DNA from: Mycolicibacterium arenosum | GTDB lineage: Bacteria; Actinomycetota; Actinomycetes; Mycobacteriales; Mycobacteriaceae | DNA length: 64,000 nucleotides | Direction: 5' to 3' | Assembly (NCBI RefSeq): GCF_024320865.1 | Contig: NZ_JANDBD010000005.1 | Coordinates: 248,001-312,000 of the forward strand | Shown here: positions 27,904 through 35,302 of the stretch, piece after piece | How the letters are laid out: the number at the start of each line of letters is the position of its first letter | Numbering within the stretch: position 1 is the stretch's first letter | Translations under genes and position numbers: made by a program | Notes under the pieces: model-generated | Database searches by the model: none | The model's input: the letters and a program-made list of their open reading frames with translations, nothing else | What the model was told of the DNA's origin: nothing

Positions 27904-28366
27904 CGAGATCGCCAAGACGAGTACGGACGTCGAGCTGCCGTACGGCTCGGCGCTGACGTACAGCGGCCGCATCTCGGCGGTCACCGAACCCGGTGAGCTG
28001 TCGGTGCACTACCCGTTCCCGACCATGGACCTCGTCGTCCTCGACGACGCGCTGAAGTACGGCTCGCGCGCGGCGCAGGCCCGCTTCGCGGTGTACCTCG
28101 GCGACCTCGGTGAGGACACGGCCGCCACGGCGCGAGAGATCCTGGCCAAGGTGCCCACACCGGATAACGCCGTCCTGTTGGCGGTGTCTCCGAATCAGAA
28201 GGCCATCGAGGTCGTGTACGGCCACGAGGTCAACGGGCGCGGCATCGAGGAGGCGGCGCCGCTCGGGGTGTCCGCGGCCGCCGCGTCGTTCAAGGAGGGC
28301 AACCTCATCGACGGTCTGATCAGCGCCGTGCGCGTGCTGTCGGCGGGCGTCTCACCGGCTCACTAG
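27890..28366 (+). CDS. DUF5130 family protein (Rv2468c-like)
   Basis: The 158-residue protein contains [21 protein letters not shown] and a central [48 protein letters not shown], a TPM-phosphatase-like alpha/beta pattern also seen in DUF5130 proteins. No catalytic residue can be assigned. The GTG at 27890 is favoured by GGAGG at 27878-27882; upstream GTG 27881 and TTG 27875 would include the Shine-Dalgarno in the coding region. It is probably cytoplasmic or attached to the preceding small membrane protein. Confidence 0.8.
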   Translation: MASGSEIAKTSTDVELPYGSALTYSGRISAVTEPGELSVHYPFPTMDLVVLDDALKYGSRAAQARFAVYLGDLGEDTAATAREILAKVPTPDNAVLLAVSPNQKAIEVVYGHEVNGRGIEEAAPLGVSAAAASFKEGNLIDGLISAVRVLSAGVSPAH

Positions 28367-28382
28367 AGAGCCCCGTAACGAA

Positions 28383-28419
28383 AGAAGCCGGTGATCCCCG
28401 CGGGGGATCACCGGCTTCT
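28383..28419. terminator. Bidirectional hairpin terminator
   Basis: A perfect 17-bp stem (28383-28399 with 28403-28419, arms beginning AGAAGCCGGTGATC) with a 3-base loop GCG lies between the convergent DUF5130 gene and the 44-residue gene. The T-rich 3' flank is short on both sides. Confidence 0.85.
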
Positions 28420-28430
28420 GTTATCGCCGG

Positions 28431-28565
28431 TCACTCGGCGTCGTGGCGCTGGGCGATCGCCAGAAGTTCCTCACGGACGGTCGACTGGGGAAGGGCGTAG
28501 ATCTTCGCGTAGAGCCGACGCCGGTTGATCTTGCGGGTCAGGTCTTCGCGGAACTGCGTGAGCAT
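28431..28565 (-). CDS. 44-residue basic protein of unknown function
   Basis: The protein starts MLTQFREDLTRKINRRRLY and ends REELLAIAQRHDAE; it is predicted to be helical, with a strongly basic first half and an acidic/hydrophobic second half. AGGAG lies 8 bases before the ATG, which fixes the start (the open frame continues to 28628). A promoter close to the vegetative consensus lies 90 bases upstream and a perfect terminator lies 12 bases downstream, so this is an independent, probably highly expressed unit. I do not recognise the family. A regulatory or RNA/protein-binding role is only a guess. Confidence 0.75.
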   Translation of the reverse strand: MLTQFREDLTRKINRRRLYAKIYALPQSTVREELLAIAQRHDAE

Positions 28566-28593
28566 CGTTCTTTCTCCTCTTGTGTGCTCCGGA

Positions 28594-28641
28594 TCACAGA
28601 GCGTTGGTTGCTGTGCGCCCGCTGACATGAGGATCGCTCAT
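28594..28641 (-). CDS. Possible 15-codon upstream ORF in the leader of the 44-residue gene
   Basis: An ATG six bases after the predicted start of transcription opens a frame encoding MSDPHVSGRTATNAL and a stop, 28 bases before the downstream ATG. It could be a leader peptide or chance. No SD precedes it, as expected for near-leaderless initiation. Confidence 0.3.
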   Translation of the reverse strand: MSDPHVSGRTATNAL

Positions 28642-28653
28642 TAAGCAGACCTT

Positions 28654-28681
28654 TCTATAGTCCGTGTTAACGCCGTGTAAA
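28654..28681 (-). promoter_or_regulatory. Near-consensus SigA promoter of the 44-residue gene
   Basis: On the minus strand TTTACA (28681-28676), a 16-bp spacer and TATAGA (28659-28654) resemble the vegetative -35/-10 consensus. The region is AT-rich against its surroundings. Transcription should start near 28647, leaving a leader of about 80 bases. Confidence 0.65.
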
Positions 28682-28788
28682 TCAAACCGTTTACGTGTGA
28701 TTTCCCGCTCACCAGCCGGGGTGCGGCGTGTCTGATCATGACGACTGGGCCCCGGATCCGGCCATGTCAGCGCCTGTTTGAAGATTTG

Positions 28789-29145
28789 CTAGCTCGCGTC
28801 AGGTCGCTCGAGCAGTTCGGCCCTGATGCGGACGTAGCGCTCCAGGAAGGCCCGCTCGTCGAGCCGTTTGCGCCGCAGCCAGCCGGTCACCTCGTCGTTG
28901 CACTTGCTCGCATTGCACGCCGCGCACGCGGGGACGACGTTGTCGACGGTGTACCTCCCGCCGCGGGAGATCGCCATGACGCAGTCGCGCTGCAGCGGTC
29001 CGTCGGTGGCGCCGCAGTACGCGCACCCCGCCCACGCCGCCTGGATGGCGGCCCACTGCAGGGGCGTCAGGTCGTTGACGACGGCCGCGACGCGCCGCTT
29101 GCGCCGCCGCGCCGCCCGCGCCCTACGACTGTTCGGTGCCGCCAC
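28789..29145 (-). CDS. HNH-like protein with Cys in place of the catalytic His
   Basis: The 118-residue protein has a highly basic N-terminus (RRARAARRRKRR), then WAAIQAAWAGCAYCG, RDCVMAISRGGRYTVDNVVPACAACNASK, which is an HNH zinc-finger frame. The usual D-H pair before the VxPxSRGG turn reads D-C, so the general base His is replaced by Cys, whereas the four zinc cysteines and the Asn are kept. It may be an inactive nuclease or nucleic-acid-binding protein. The GTG at 29145 has only weak SD support. It lies 88 bases downstream of pepN on the same strand. Confidence 0.7.
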   Translation of the reverse strand: MAAPNSRRARAARRRKRRVAAVVNDLTPLQWAAIQAAWAGCAYCGATDGPLQRDCVMAISRGGRYTVDNVVPACAACNASKCNDEVTGWLRRKRLDERAFLERYVRIRAELLERPDAS

Positions 29146-29233
29146 CGGACCAGCATGCAGCGCGAGCGTGCGCGGAGTCCCGAGCCGGAGCGGCGTGTCG
29201 CGGTACAGACCCGCACGCTCGCGGTGGGGGGCG

Positions 29234-31795
29234 TCAGGCGCTGTCGACGGCGCGGGCGCGCAGGGCTCGCTCGACGCCCGCGCGGCCCTCGAGCACCAAC
29301 CTGCGCAGCGCGGGTGGCAATTCGGGATCGGCGAGGAAGCGATCGGCGGCGTCGAGGCCGGCCTGCGTGATGAGCCACGACGGGTACAGCCCGATCACGA
29401 CGGTCTGCGCGACCTCACTGGACCGGCGCTCCCAAACCCCCCGGATCGCGGCGAAGTACTTCTCCGCGAACGGCTCCAGCACGTCGGCCTGACCGGGCTG
29501 GACGAAACCCGTGACGATCGCGCGGGTGGTGATGTTGGCGATCGTGTCGTCCTCGACGACCTGCAGCCACGCGGCGTCCTTCACCGCGGACTGCGGACGG
29601 GCCGCCGACGCGGCCGCGGCGTTGCGCTTGCCCGCCGCCGTCGGATCCGCCTGCGCCTCGGCGTCGATGAACGGCGTGGCCGGGCCGTCGGCGTCGAGCA
29701 CACCGGCACGGGCCAGTGCGGTGACGACGCGCCAGCGCAGATCGGTGTCGAGCACCAACCCGGCGAGGTTCACCGCCGCCGGCTCGTTGTCCAGCAGCGT
29801 CGACAGCACGGCGATGTGGTTCGGCGACAGCACCGACGTGCACAGGGCGTTGACGAACGCCAGCTGGTGATCCGAACCCGGCGCCGACTCGCGAGCCAGG
29901 TCCAGCAGTGCGTCGCCGAACGCGGGCCACCCGCTCTCCGCCGCCCACGCGGGGTCGGCGTAGGAGCCGAGCGCCGTCTGCGCCTGCAGCAGGAGACGTT
30001 GCGCCACACCGACTTCGGACTCGGCGTGCAGGCCGCTCATGACGAGGGCGACGAAGTCGCGGGCGGGCAGTTCGGCGTCGCGCGTCATCTCCCACGCGGC
30101 CGACCACACCAGGGTGCGGGGGAGCGGCTCGGCGATGTCGGCGATCCTGGCGAGCGCGGTCTTCAGCGACTCCGGGTCGAGCCGCAGCGAGCAGTAGGTG
30201 AGGTCGTCGTCGTTGACCAGGACGAGCTTGCCGCGCGACACCCCGTGCAGCGCGGGCACCTCGGTGACGTCGCCGTCGACGTCGAGCTCCTCGCGGTGCG
30301 TCCGCACCAGCTTGCCCGAACCGTCGTCGTCGTAGACGCCGACGGCCAGCCGGTGCACTCGTGTCTCACCCGCGCCCGGCGCCGCCCCACCCTGCGCGAT
30401 GGCGAACCGGGTGAACGTGCCGTCGGCCGCGACGTCGAAGTCGGCGCGCAGCGTGTTCAGGCCGGTCGTCTTGAGCCACTGGCGGCCCCAGTGGGACAGG
30501 TCGCGACCCGACGACTTCTCCAGTGCGCCAAGCAGATCGCCGAACGTGGCGTTGGCGAAGGCGTGGTCGCGGAAGTAATCGCGCAGCCCGGCGAGGAACG
30601 CCTCGAGGCCGACGTACGCCACCAGCTGCTTGAGCACGCTGGCGCCCTTGGCGTAGGTGATGCCGTCGAAGTTCACCTCGACGGCGTGCAGGTCCGGGAT
30701 GTCCGCCGCGACGGGGTGCGTCGACGGCAACTGGTCCTGCCGGTACGCCCACGACTTCTCGACGTTGGCGAACGTGGTCCACGCCTGCGTGTACTCGGTC
30801 GCCTCGGCCTGGCACAGCACCGAGGCGAACGTCGCGAACGACTCGTTGAGCCACAGGTCGTCCCACCACGTCATGGTGACGAGATCGCCGAACCACATGT
30901 GCGCCATCTCGTGCAGCACGGTCTCGGCGCGGCGCTCGTAGGAGTAGCGCGTGACCTTGGACCGGAACACGTAGTCCTCGAGGAACGTGACGGCGCCCGC
31001 GTTCTCCATGGCGCCCGCGTTGAACTCGGGCACGAACAGCTGGTCGTACTTGCCGAACGCGTAGGGCACACCGAAGTTCTCGTGATAGAAGCCGAAGCCC
31101 TGCTTGGTCTCGGTGAACAGTCGCTCGGCATCCATGAACTCGGAAAGCGATGCGCGGCAGAAGATTCCGAGCGGGATCTCACCGTGCGCGTCGGAGTAGA
31201 CGTCGTCCCATCGGGCGTAGGGGCCGGCGATGAGCGCCACCAGGTAGGTGCTCATCCGCGGCGTCGTGGCGAACACGTGCACGCCACCCTCGTTCGACAC
31301 GGTCGCCCCGTTGGAGATCACCTGCCAGTGCTCGGGCGCGGTGACGGTGACGTCGAAGGTCGCCTTCAGGTCGGGCTGGTCGAAGCACGCGAACATCCGC
31401 TTGGCGTCGGCTGTCTCGAACTGCGAGTACAGGTACACCTCGTCGTCGACCGGATCGACGAAGCGGTGCAGGCCCTCACCGGTATTCGAGTAGCGGCAGT
31501 CGGCGTCGACCACGACGACGTTGCGCTCGGCGAGCCCGGTCAGCGGGATTCCCGTCGACTCGTCGTACCCGGAGACGTCGATGGCGACGCCGTTGAGCGT
31601 CGCGGAGTGGATCGTGTCGGCGGCGATGTCGATGACGGTCTCCGCACCTGCGAGCGCGCTGAACTCGACGGTCGTAGTGGAGCGGAAGGTGCGCCCCTGT
31701 CCGCCGGTGAGGTCGAGCTCGATGCGGTAGGTGTCGACGGTGACGAGTGCGGCGCGTTCGGCGGCCTCGTCGCGAGTCAGGTTGGGAAGTGCCAC
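29234..31795 (-). CDS. pepN: Aminopeptidase N (M1 zinc metallopeptidase)
   Basis: The 853-residue cytoplasmic enzyme has the M1 signatures GAMENAG (261-267) for N-terminal amine recognition and HEMAHMWFGD with zinc ligands H295, H299 and E318 in NESFA. An ERAP1-like C-terminal helical domain follows. It removes N-terminal amino acids from peptides, downstream of proteases such as ClpP1P2 encoded in the same window. It corresponds to Rv2467. The GTG at 31795 lies six bases after a TAGGTT -10 box, suggesting leaderless translation. Confidence 0.96.
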   Translation of the reverse strand: MALPNLTRDEAAERAALVTVDTYRIELDLTGGQGRTFRSTTTVEFSALAGAETVIDIAADTIHSATLNGVAIDVSGYDESTGIPLTGLAERNVVVVDADCRYSNTGEGLHRFVDPVDDEVYLYSQFETADAKRMFACFDQPDLKATFDVTVTAPEHWQVISNGATVSNEGGVHVFATTPRMSTYLVALIAGPYARWDDVYSDAHGEIPLGIFCRASLSEFMDAERLFTETKQGFGFYHENFGVPYAFGKYDQLFVPEFNAGAMENAGAVTFLEDYVFRSKVTRYSYERRAETVLHEMAHMWFGDLVTMTWWDDLWLNESFATFASVLCQAEATEYTQAWTTFANVEKSWAYRQDQLPSTHPVAADIPDLHAVEVNFDGITYAKGASVLKQLVAYVGLEAFLAGLRDYFRDHAFANATFGDLLGALEKSSGRDLSHWGRQWLKTTGLNTLRADFDVAADGTFTRFAIAQGGAAPGAGETRVHRLAVGVYDDDGSGKLVRTHREELDVDGDVTEVPALHGVSRGKLVLVNDDDLTYCSLRLDPESLKTALARIADIAEPLPRTLVWSAAWEMTRDAELPARDFVALVMSGLHAESEVGVAQRLLLQAQTALGSYADPAWAAESGWPAFGDALLDLARESAPGSDHQLAFVNALCTSVLSPNHIAVLSTLLDNEPAAVNLAGLVLDTDLRWRVVTALARAGVLDADGPATPFIDAEAQADPTAAGKRNAAAASAARPQSAVKDAAWLQVVEDDTIANITTRAIVTGFVQPGQADVLEPFAEKYFAAIRGVWERRSSEVAQTVVIGLYPSWLITQAGLDAADRFLADPELPPALRRLVLEGRAGVERALRARAVDSA

Positions 31796-31801
31796 CCGAC
31801 C

Positions 31802-31807
31802 AACCTA
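31802..31807 (-). promoter_or_regulatory. -10 box of a leaderless promoter for pepN
   Basis: TAGGTT on the minus strand is followed by six bases and the GTG start of pepN. Confidence 0.55.
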
Positions 31808-31839
31808 TCGGCTGGCGCGTGGCAGGGGAGGTCGGGGCG

Positions 31840-32289
31840 TTAGCCCGCGAGGGAGACCAGCCCGCTCAGCCCGCTCAGCCCGGCGAATCCGTTGAGCCCC
31901 GGAACACCGGCGAGCCCCTGCAGACCGTTCAGCTGATTGAGCACCGTCCCGTCGCCGATGGAGGAGATCATCGACGGGCAGTACATCGAGATGGCGATTC
32001 CGGTGAAGAAGGACGCCATCTCCGGGGAGATGCCGCCGTTGTTTCCTCCGCGGATGGTCTGGGCGACGCTGGCGAAGTTCTTGCCGGGCTCGACCAGCAT
32101 GGGGCAGACGGACTTGCCGAGCTCGGTGGTCAGCGCGGGGTCGTTGTAGCCGATCCCCGAGCTGCTCAGCGCGGAGAGGAACGAGGGGTCGACGGGGTCG
32201 GCGTGTGCGGGGGCGGCGAGAACCGGTGCCCCCAGCATGGTGGCGAGCACTACGGTCGCCATGGACGCTTTGGTCAGCACTGTGTTCAC
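31840..32289 (-). CDS. Secreted DUF732-like protein with Gly/Leu-rich tail
   Basis: The 149-residue protein has a Sec signal peptide (core VVLATMLGAPVLA, cleavage near AHA-D). The mature part DPVDPSFLSALSSSGIGYNDP, a conserved VCPML, and MASFFTGIAISMYCPSM resembles the mycobacterial DUF732 fold with one disulfide between the two Cys. The last 35 residues repeat GL-x-GLxG units (GLQGLAGVPGLNGFAGLSGL). It is probably exported to the cell envelope; no function is known. GTG at 32289 is used; it is divergent from the reductase gene and lies 44 bases upstream of pepN on the same strand. Confidence 0.75.
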   Translation of the reverse strand: MNTVLTKASMATVVLATMLGAPVLAAPAHADPVDPSFLSALSSSGIGYNDPALTTELGKSVCPMLVEPGKNFASVAQTIRGGNNGGISPEMASFFTGIAISMYCPSMISSIGDGTVLNQLNGLQGLAGVPGLNGFAGLSGLSGLVSLAG

Positions 32290-32401
32290 TTGGGTAACAC
32301 TGGTTCACTGTGGTCACAGGAACAACACGGTCCGGTAAAGGTTCGCCACCTATGCGTGTCGTGAGTGGCCACGACGCCGGCGATTGGTCATCCGCGCGGC
32401 C

Positions 32402-32429
32402 GGGAACATCGACCGGGCACGCGTAGTTG
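32402..32429 (+). promoter_or_regulatory. SigH-type promoter upstream of the mycothiol-dependent reductase gene
   Basis: GGGAACA (32402-32408), 16 bases, then AGTTG matches the mycobacterial SigH pattern GGGAAYA-N16-cGTT at all but one base. The M. tuberculosis homologue Rv2466c is known to be SigH-dependent and induced by thiol oxidation. Confidence 0.65.
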
Positions 32430-32475
32430 TTCTGAACGGACTGCTGCCCACCACCGAGAGGATGGTCGCTTCACA

Positions 32476-33084
32476 ATGGCCGATAGAGACGTCGCCGGTT
32501 TCTGGTTCGACCCGCTGTGCCCGTGGTGCTGGATCACCTCCCGCTGGATTCTGGAGGTCGAGCAGGTGCGCGACATCGAGGTGCAGTGGCACGTGATGAG
32601 CCTCGCCGTGCTCAACGAGGGCCGCGACCTGCCCGAGGAGTACCAGGCGATGATGAAGAAGGCGTGGGGTCCGGTGCGCGTCGCCATCGCCGCCGAACAG
32701 CAGCACGGCACCGAGGTGCTTCCCGCGCTGTACACCGCGATGGGCACGCTCATCCACAACGAGGGCAACAAGGACTTCGACGACGTGATCGCCAAGGCCC
32801 TCGCGCAGGCGGGCCTCCCCGCTGAGCTCGCCGAGGCCGCCACCACCAACGCCTACGACGAGGCGCTGCGCAAGAGCCATCACGAGGGCATGGACGCCGT
32901 CGGCGACGACGTCGGCACTCCGACCATCCACGTCAACGGTGTCGCGTTCTTCGGCCCGGTGCTGTCGAAGATCCCGCGCGGTGAAGAGGCGGGCAAGCTC
33001 TGGGACGCGTCGGTGATCTTCGCGTCCTACCCGCACTTCTACGAGCTGAAGCGGACGCGTACCGAGGCGCCCGAATTCGACTGA
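32476..33084 (+). CDS. Mycothiol-dependent DsbA-family oxidoreductase (Rv2466c-like)
   Basis: The 202-residue protein is clearly homologous to Rv2466c: [18 protein letters not shown] with active-site CPWC (C15, C18), a helical insertion, then [20 protein letters not shown] with the cis-Pro (TP) loop typical of thioredoxin folds. It reduces disulfides in the cytoplasm using mycothiol and, in M. tuberculosis, activates some nitro prodrugs. The ATG at 32476 starts close to the conserved [11 protein letters not shown] SigH-type promoter lies about 50 bases upstream, linking expression to oxidative or heat stress. Confidence 0.93.
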   Translation: MADRDVAGFWFDPLCPWCWITSRWILEVEQVRDIEVQWHVMSLAVLNEGRDLPEEYQAMMKKAWGPVRVAIAAEQQHGTEVLPALYTAMGTLIHNEGNKDFDDVIAKALAQAGLPAELAEAATTNAYDEALRKSHHEGMDAVGDDVGTPTIHVNGVAFFGPVLSKIPRGEEAGKLWDASVIFASYPHFYELKRTRTEAPEFD

Positions 33085-33106
33085 GCACGGGGAACCCGAG
33101 TGGCTC

Positions 33107-33115
33107 TGTCAGAAT
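33107..33115 (+). promoter_or_regulatory. Extended -10 leaderless promoter of rpiB
   Basis: TGT-CAGAAT fits an extended -10 element (TGn plus NANNNT) and is followed by six bases and the rpiB ATG. Confidence 0.45.
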
Positions 33116-33121
33116 GACGCC

Positions 33122-33601
33122 ATGCGCGTCTACCTCGGTGCCGATCACGCCGGATACGAACTGAAGCAGGCCATCATCGAGCACCTGAAGTCGGGTGGCC
33201 ACGAGCCCGTCGACTGCGGTGCCTACTCCTACGACGCTCAGGACGACTACCCGGCGTTCTGCATCGCCGCGGCGGCCCGCACCGTCGCCGACCCCGGCAG
33301 CCTGGGCATCGTGCTCGGCGGCTCGGGTAACGGCGAGCAGATCGCGGCCAACAAGGTGCCGGGCGCTCGGTGCGCACTGGGGTGGAGCGTGGAAACCGCT
33401 CAGCTCGCGCGCCAGCACAACAACGCCCAGCTGATCGGTATCGGCGGCCGGATGCACAGCCTCGAGGACGCGCTGGCGATCGTCGACGCCTTCGTCACCA
33501 CGCCGTGGTCGGAGGAGCCTCGACACCAGCGGCGCATCGACATCCTCGCCGAGTACGAGAAGGACCACGTCGCGCCGCCGGTTCCCGGCGCACCGGAATA
33601 G
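33122..33601 (+). CDS. rpiB: Ribose-5-phosphate isomerase B
   Basis: The 159-residue enzyme begins MRVYLGADHAGYELKQAI and contains GSGNGEQIAANKVPGARC and RQHNNAQLIGIGGR, the phosphate-binding and active-site segments of RpiB. The mycobacterial type uses the Glu in GNGEQ as base instead of the E. coli Cys. It interconverts ribose 5-phosphate and ribulose 5-phosphate in the pentose phosphate pathway. It matches Rv2465c in order and length and is followed three bases later by nei. Confidence 0.96.
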   Translation: MRVYLGADHAGYELKQAIIEHLKSGGHEPVDCGAYSYDAQDDYPAFCIAAAARTVADPGSLGIVLGGSGNGEQIAANKVPGARCALGWSVETAQLARQHNNAQLIGIGGRMHSLEDALAIVDAFVTTPWSEEPRHQRRIDILAEYEKDHVAPPVPGAPE

Positions 33602-33604
33602 CCT

Positions 33605-34396
33605 GTGCCAGAAGGTCACACGATCCACCGGCTCGCCCGACTGCACCAGAAGCGGTTCGGCGGGGCGCCGGTGATCGTGACTAGCCCGCAGGAGCGTTTC
33701 GCCGACTCCGCCGAAGCGGTGAGCGGCCGGGTGCTGCGCAAGGCCGACGCCTACGGCAAGCACCTCTTCCACCACTACCAGGGCGGGGCGGTCGTACACG
33801 TCCACCTCGGGTTGTACGGCAAGTTCACCGAGCAGCAGGTCCCCATGCGCGCGCCCGTCGGGCAGGTGCGAATGCGAATGGTGGGTGAGGAGTACGGCAC
33901 CGACTTGCGAGGGCCGACGGCCTGTGAGGTCATCCACCAGGACGAGGTCGACGACATCATCGCCAGGCTCGGGCCGGACCCGTTGCGGCGCAATCCCGAC
34001 ACGGAGAAGGCGTGGACGCGGATCAGCAAGTCTCGCAGACCCATTGGTGCCCTGCTGATGGACCAGAAGGTGATCGCGGGAGTCGGCAACGTGTACCGCA
34101 ACGAGTTGCTCTACCGTCACCTCATCGACCCGCATCGGCCCGGCACGCACGTCGGCGCCGAGGAGTTCGACGAGGCGTGGACCGACCTCGTCGCCCTCAT
34201 GAAGGTCGGCGTGCGCCGCGGCAGGATCATCACCATCCGACGCGAGGACGACAAGGGCCCCGAGGGCATTCGGGGCAGGCCGCGAAGCTACGTCTACCGG
34301 CGTGCGGGTGAGGCGTGCCGAATCTGCGGCGACACGATCCGCACCGAGGTGATGGAGGGGCGAAACCTGTTCTGGTGTCCCACCTGTCAACGCTGA
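33605..34396 (+). CDS. nei1: Endonuclease VIII / formamidopyrimidine-DNA glycosylase family (Nei1)
   Basis: The 263-residue enzyme starts V-PEGHTIHRL (initiator removed, Pro2 the Schiff-base nucleophile and Glu3 the acid), has the helix-two-turn-helix region DQKVIAGVGNVYRNELLY, and ends in an intact zinc finger CRICG...WCPTCQR with the DNA-binding Arg. It excises oxidised bases and cleaves the abasic site. It corresponds to Rv2464c. The GTG start is four bases after the rpiB stop, so both are in one operon that begins with the leaderless rpiB promoter. Confidence 0.94.
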   Translation: MPEGHTIHRLARLHQKRFGGAPVIVTSPQERFADSAEAVSGRVLRKADAYGKHLFHHYQGGAVVHVHLGLYGKFTEQQVPMRAPVGQVRMRMVGEEYGTDLRGPTACEVIHQDEVDDIIARLGPDPLRRNPDTEKAWTRISKSRRPIGALLMDQKVIAGVGNVYRNELLYRHLIDPHRPGTHVGAEEFDEAWTDLVALMKVGVRRGRIITIRREDDKGPEGIRGRPRSYVYRRAGEACRICGDTIRTEVMEGRNLFWCPTCQR

Positions 34397-34421
34397 GGGG
34401 GTCGGTCAGCTCTCGCCGGCG

Positions 34422-35210
34422 TCAGAAACCGCCGAAGTCGCCGCCCCCGAAGTCTCCGCCGCCCCAGTCGCCGCCGCCCTGATCGCCACCCCAGTCGCCG
34501 CCCTGTTCACCGCCGCCGGAGTCCAGCTGGCCCTGGTCGTAGCCCTGCTGGAACCCGTCGCCGTAGCCGCTCTCGAAGCCCTGCGCGCCGTAGTCCACGC
34601 CGTTCATGCCGGAGAACATGGCGTCGAACAGCAGCACCGACCCGAGTCCCCAGGCGCCGGCGACGAGTGCCGGTTTCCACCACGGCTCGGAGTACCAGCC
34701 GGCGGGCACCGGCCGACCCGCGACGCGACCGCCGGGGTAGTAGTTGGGCGTCCGCTGCGACGGGCCGGGTGAGGCCTCGATCTCCCTGCCCTCGAACTCG
34801 ACTCGTCGGTCCTCGGTGACGACACCCGCCGAGCGCTGACCGGTGAGCTCGTCGAGTTCCGGTCCGGGATCGATGCCCATCGCCACGCGTGCGGCGCGCA
34901 CGTAGTACAGCCCCTCGACCGCGCTCTCCCTCGCGAGGAGGGCCTGTTTGGCGGTGGTGGCCTGATCGATCTGAGACGCCGCGGCGGTGTAGCGCTCGGA
35001 TGCGTCGGCGAGCGCCTGCTTGGAGGCCTCGTCGGTACCGGTGAGGTTGAGCACCTGGCCGCCCAGTCGTTCGATGACCCGGCGCGCGTCGGCCTTCGCG
35101 TCGGCGAGCGACTCGGCGCTCTTGCGGCCCGACGCCTTCTGCGTGGCGTAGACGAGGAACGCGATGGCGGCGACCACCACGATGATCAGGATCAGCAGGG
35201 TGCTCGACAT
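34422..35210 (-). CDS. Membrane-anchored DUF1542-domain protein with Gly/Asp/Trp repeat tail
   Basis: The 262-residue protein has an N-terminal transmembrane helix (STLLILIIVVVAAIAFLVYA), then a predicted coiled-coil DUF1542-like region (ESLADAKADARRVIERLGGQV to about 110), a second hydrophobic segment near PALVAGAWGLGSVLLFDAMF, and a C-terminal tail of GGGDWGGGDFGGG units. Similar proteins occur widely in actinobacteria, often next to phage-shock-type genes; the function is unknown. The tail is acidic and aromatic, as in proteins that form condensates or bind surfaces, which is inference. It is convergent with nei1. Confidence 0.75.
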   Translation of the reverse strand: MSSTLLILIIVVVAAIAFLVYATQKASGRKSAESLADAKADARRVIERLGGQVLNLTGTDEASKQALADASERYTAAASQIDQATTAKQALLARESAVEGLYYVRAARVAMGIDPGPELDELTGQRSAGVVTEDRRVEFEGREIEASPGPSQRTPNYYPGGRVAGRPVPAGWYSEPWWKPALVAGAWGLGSVLLFDAMFSGMNGVDYGAQGFESGYGDGFQQGYDQGQLDSGGGEQGGDWGGDQGGGDWGGGDFGGGDFGGF

Positions 35211-35302
35211 GGTTACCAGCGTACCGACGGGGCGTGCTCAAGATCGGACGCTGAGAGTCGTCTCAGGTTGCGAGCACACGCGTGCCGGGCGACGGTATCG
35301 GA

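Noticed and set aside
28868..31843. 991-codon open frame antisense to pepN
   Set aside because: PepN has a complete M1 active site on the other strand; the antisense frame has no motif.
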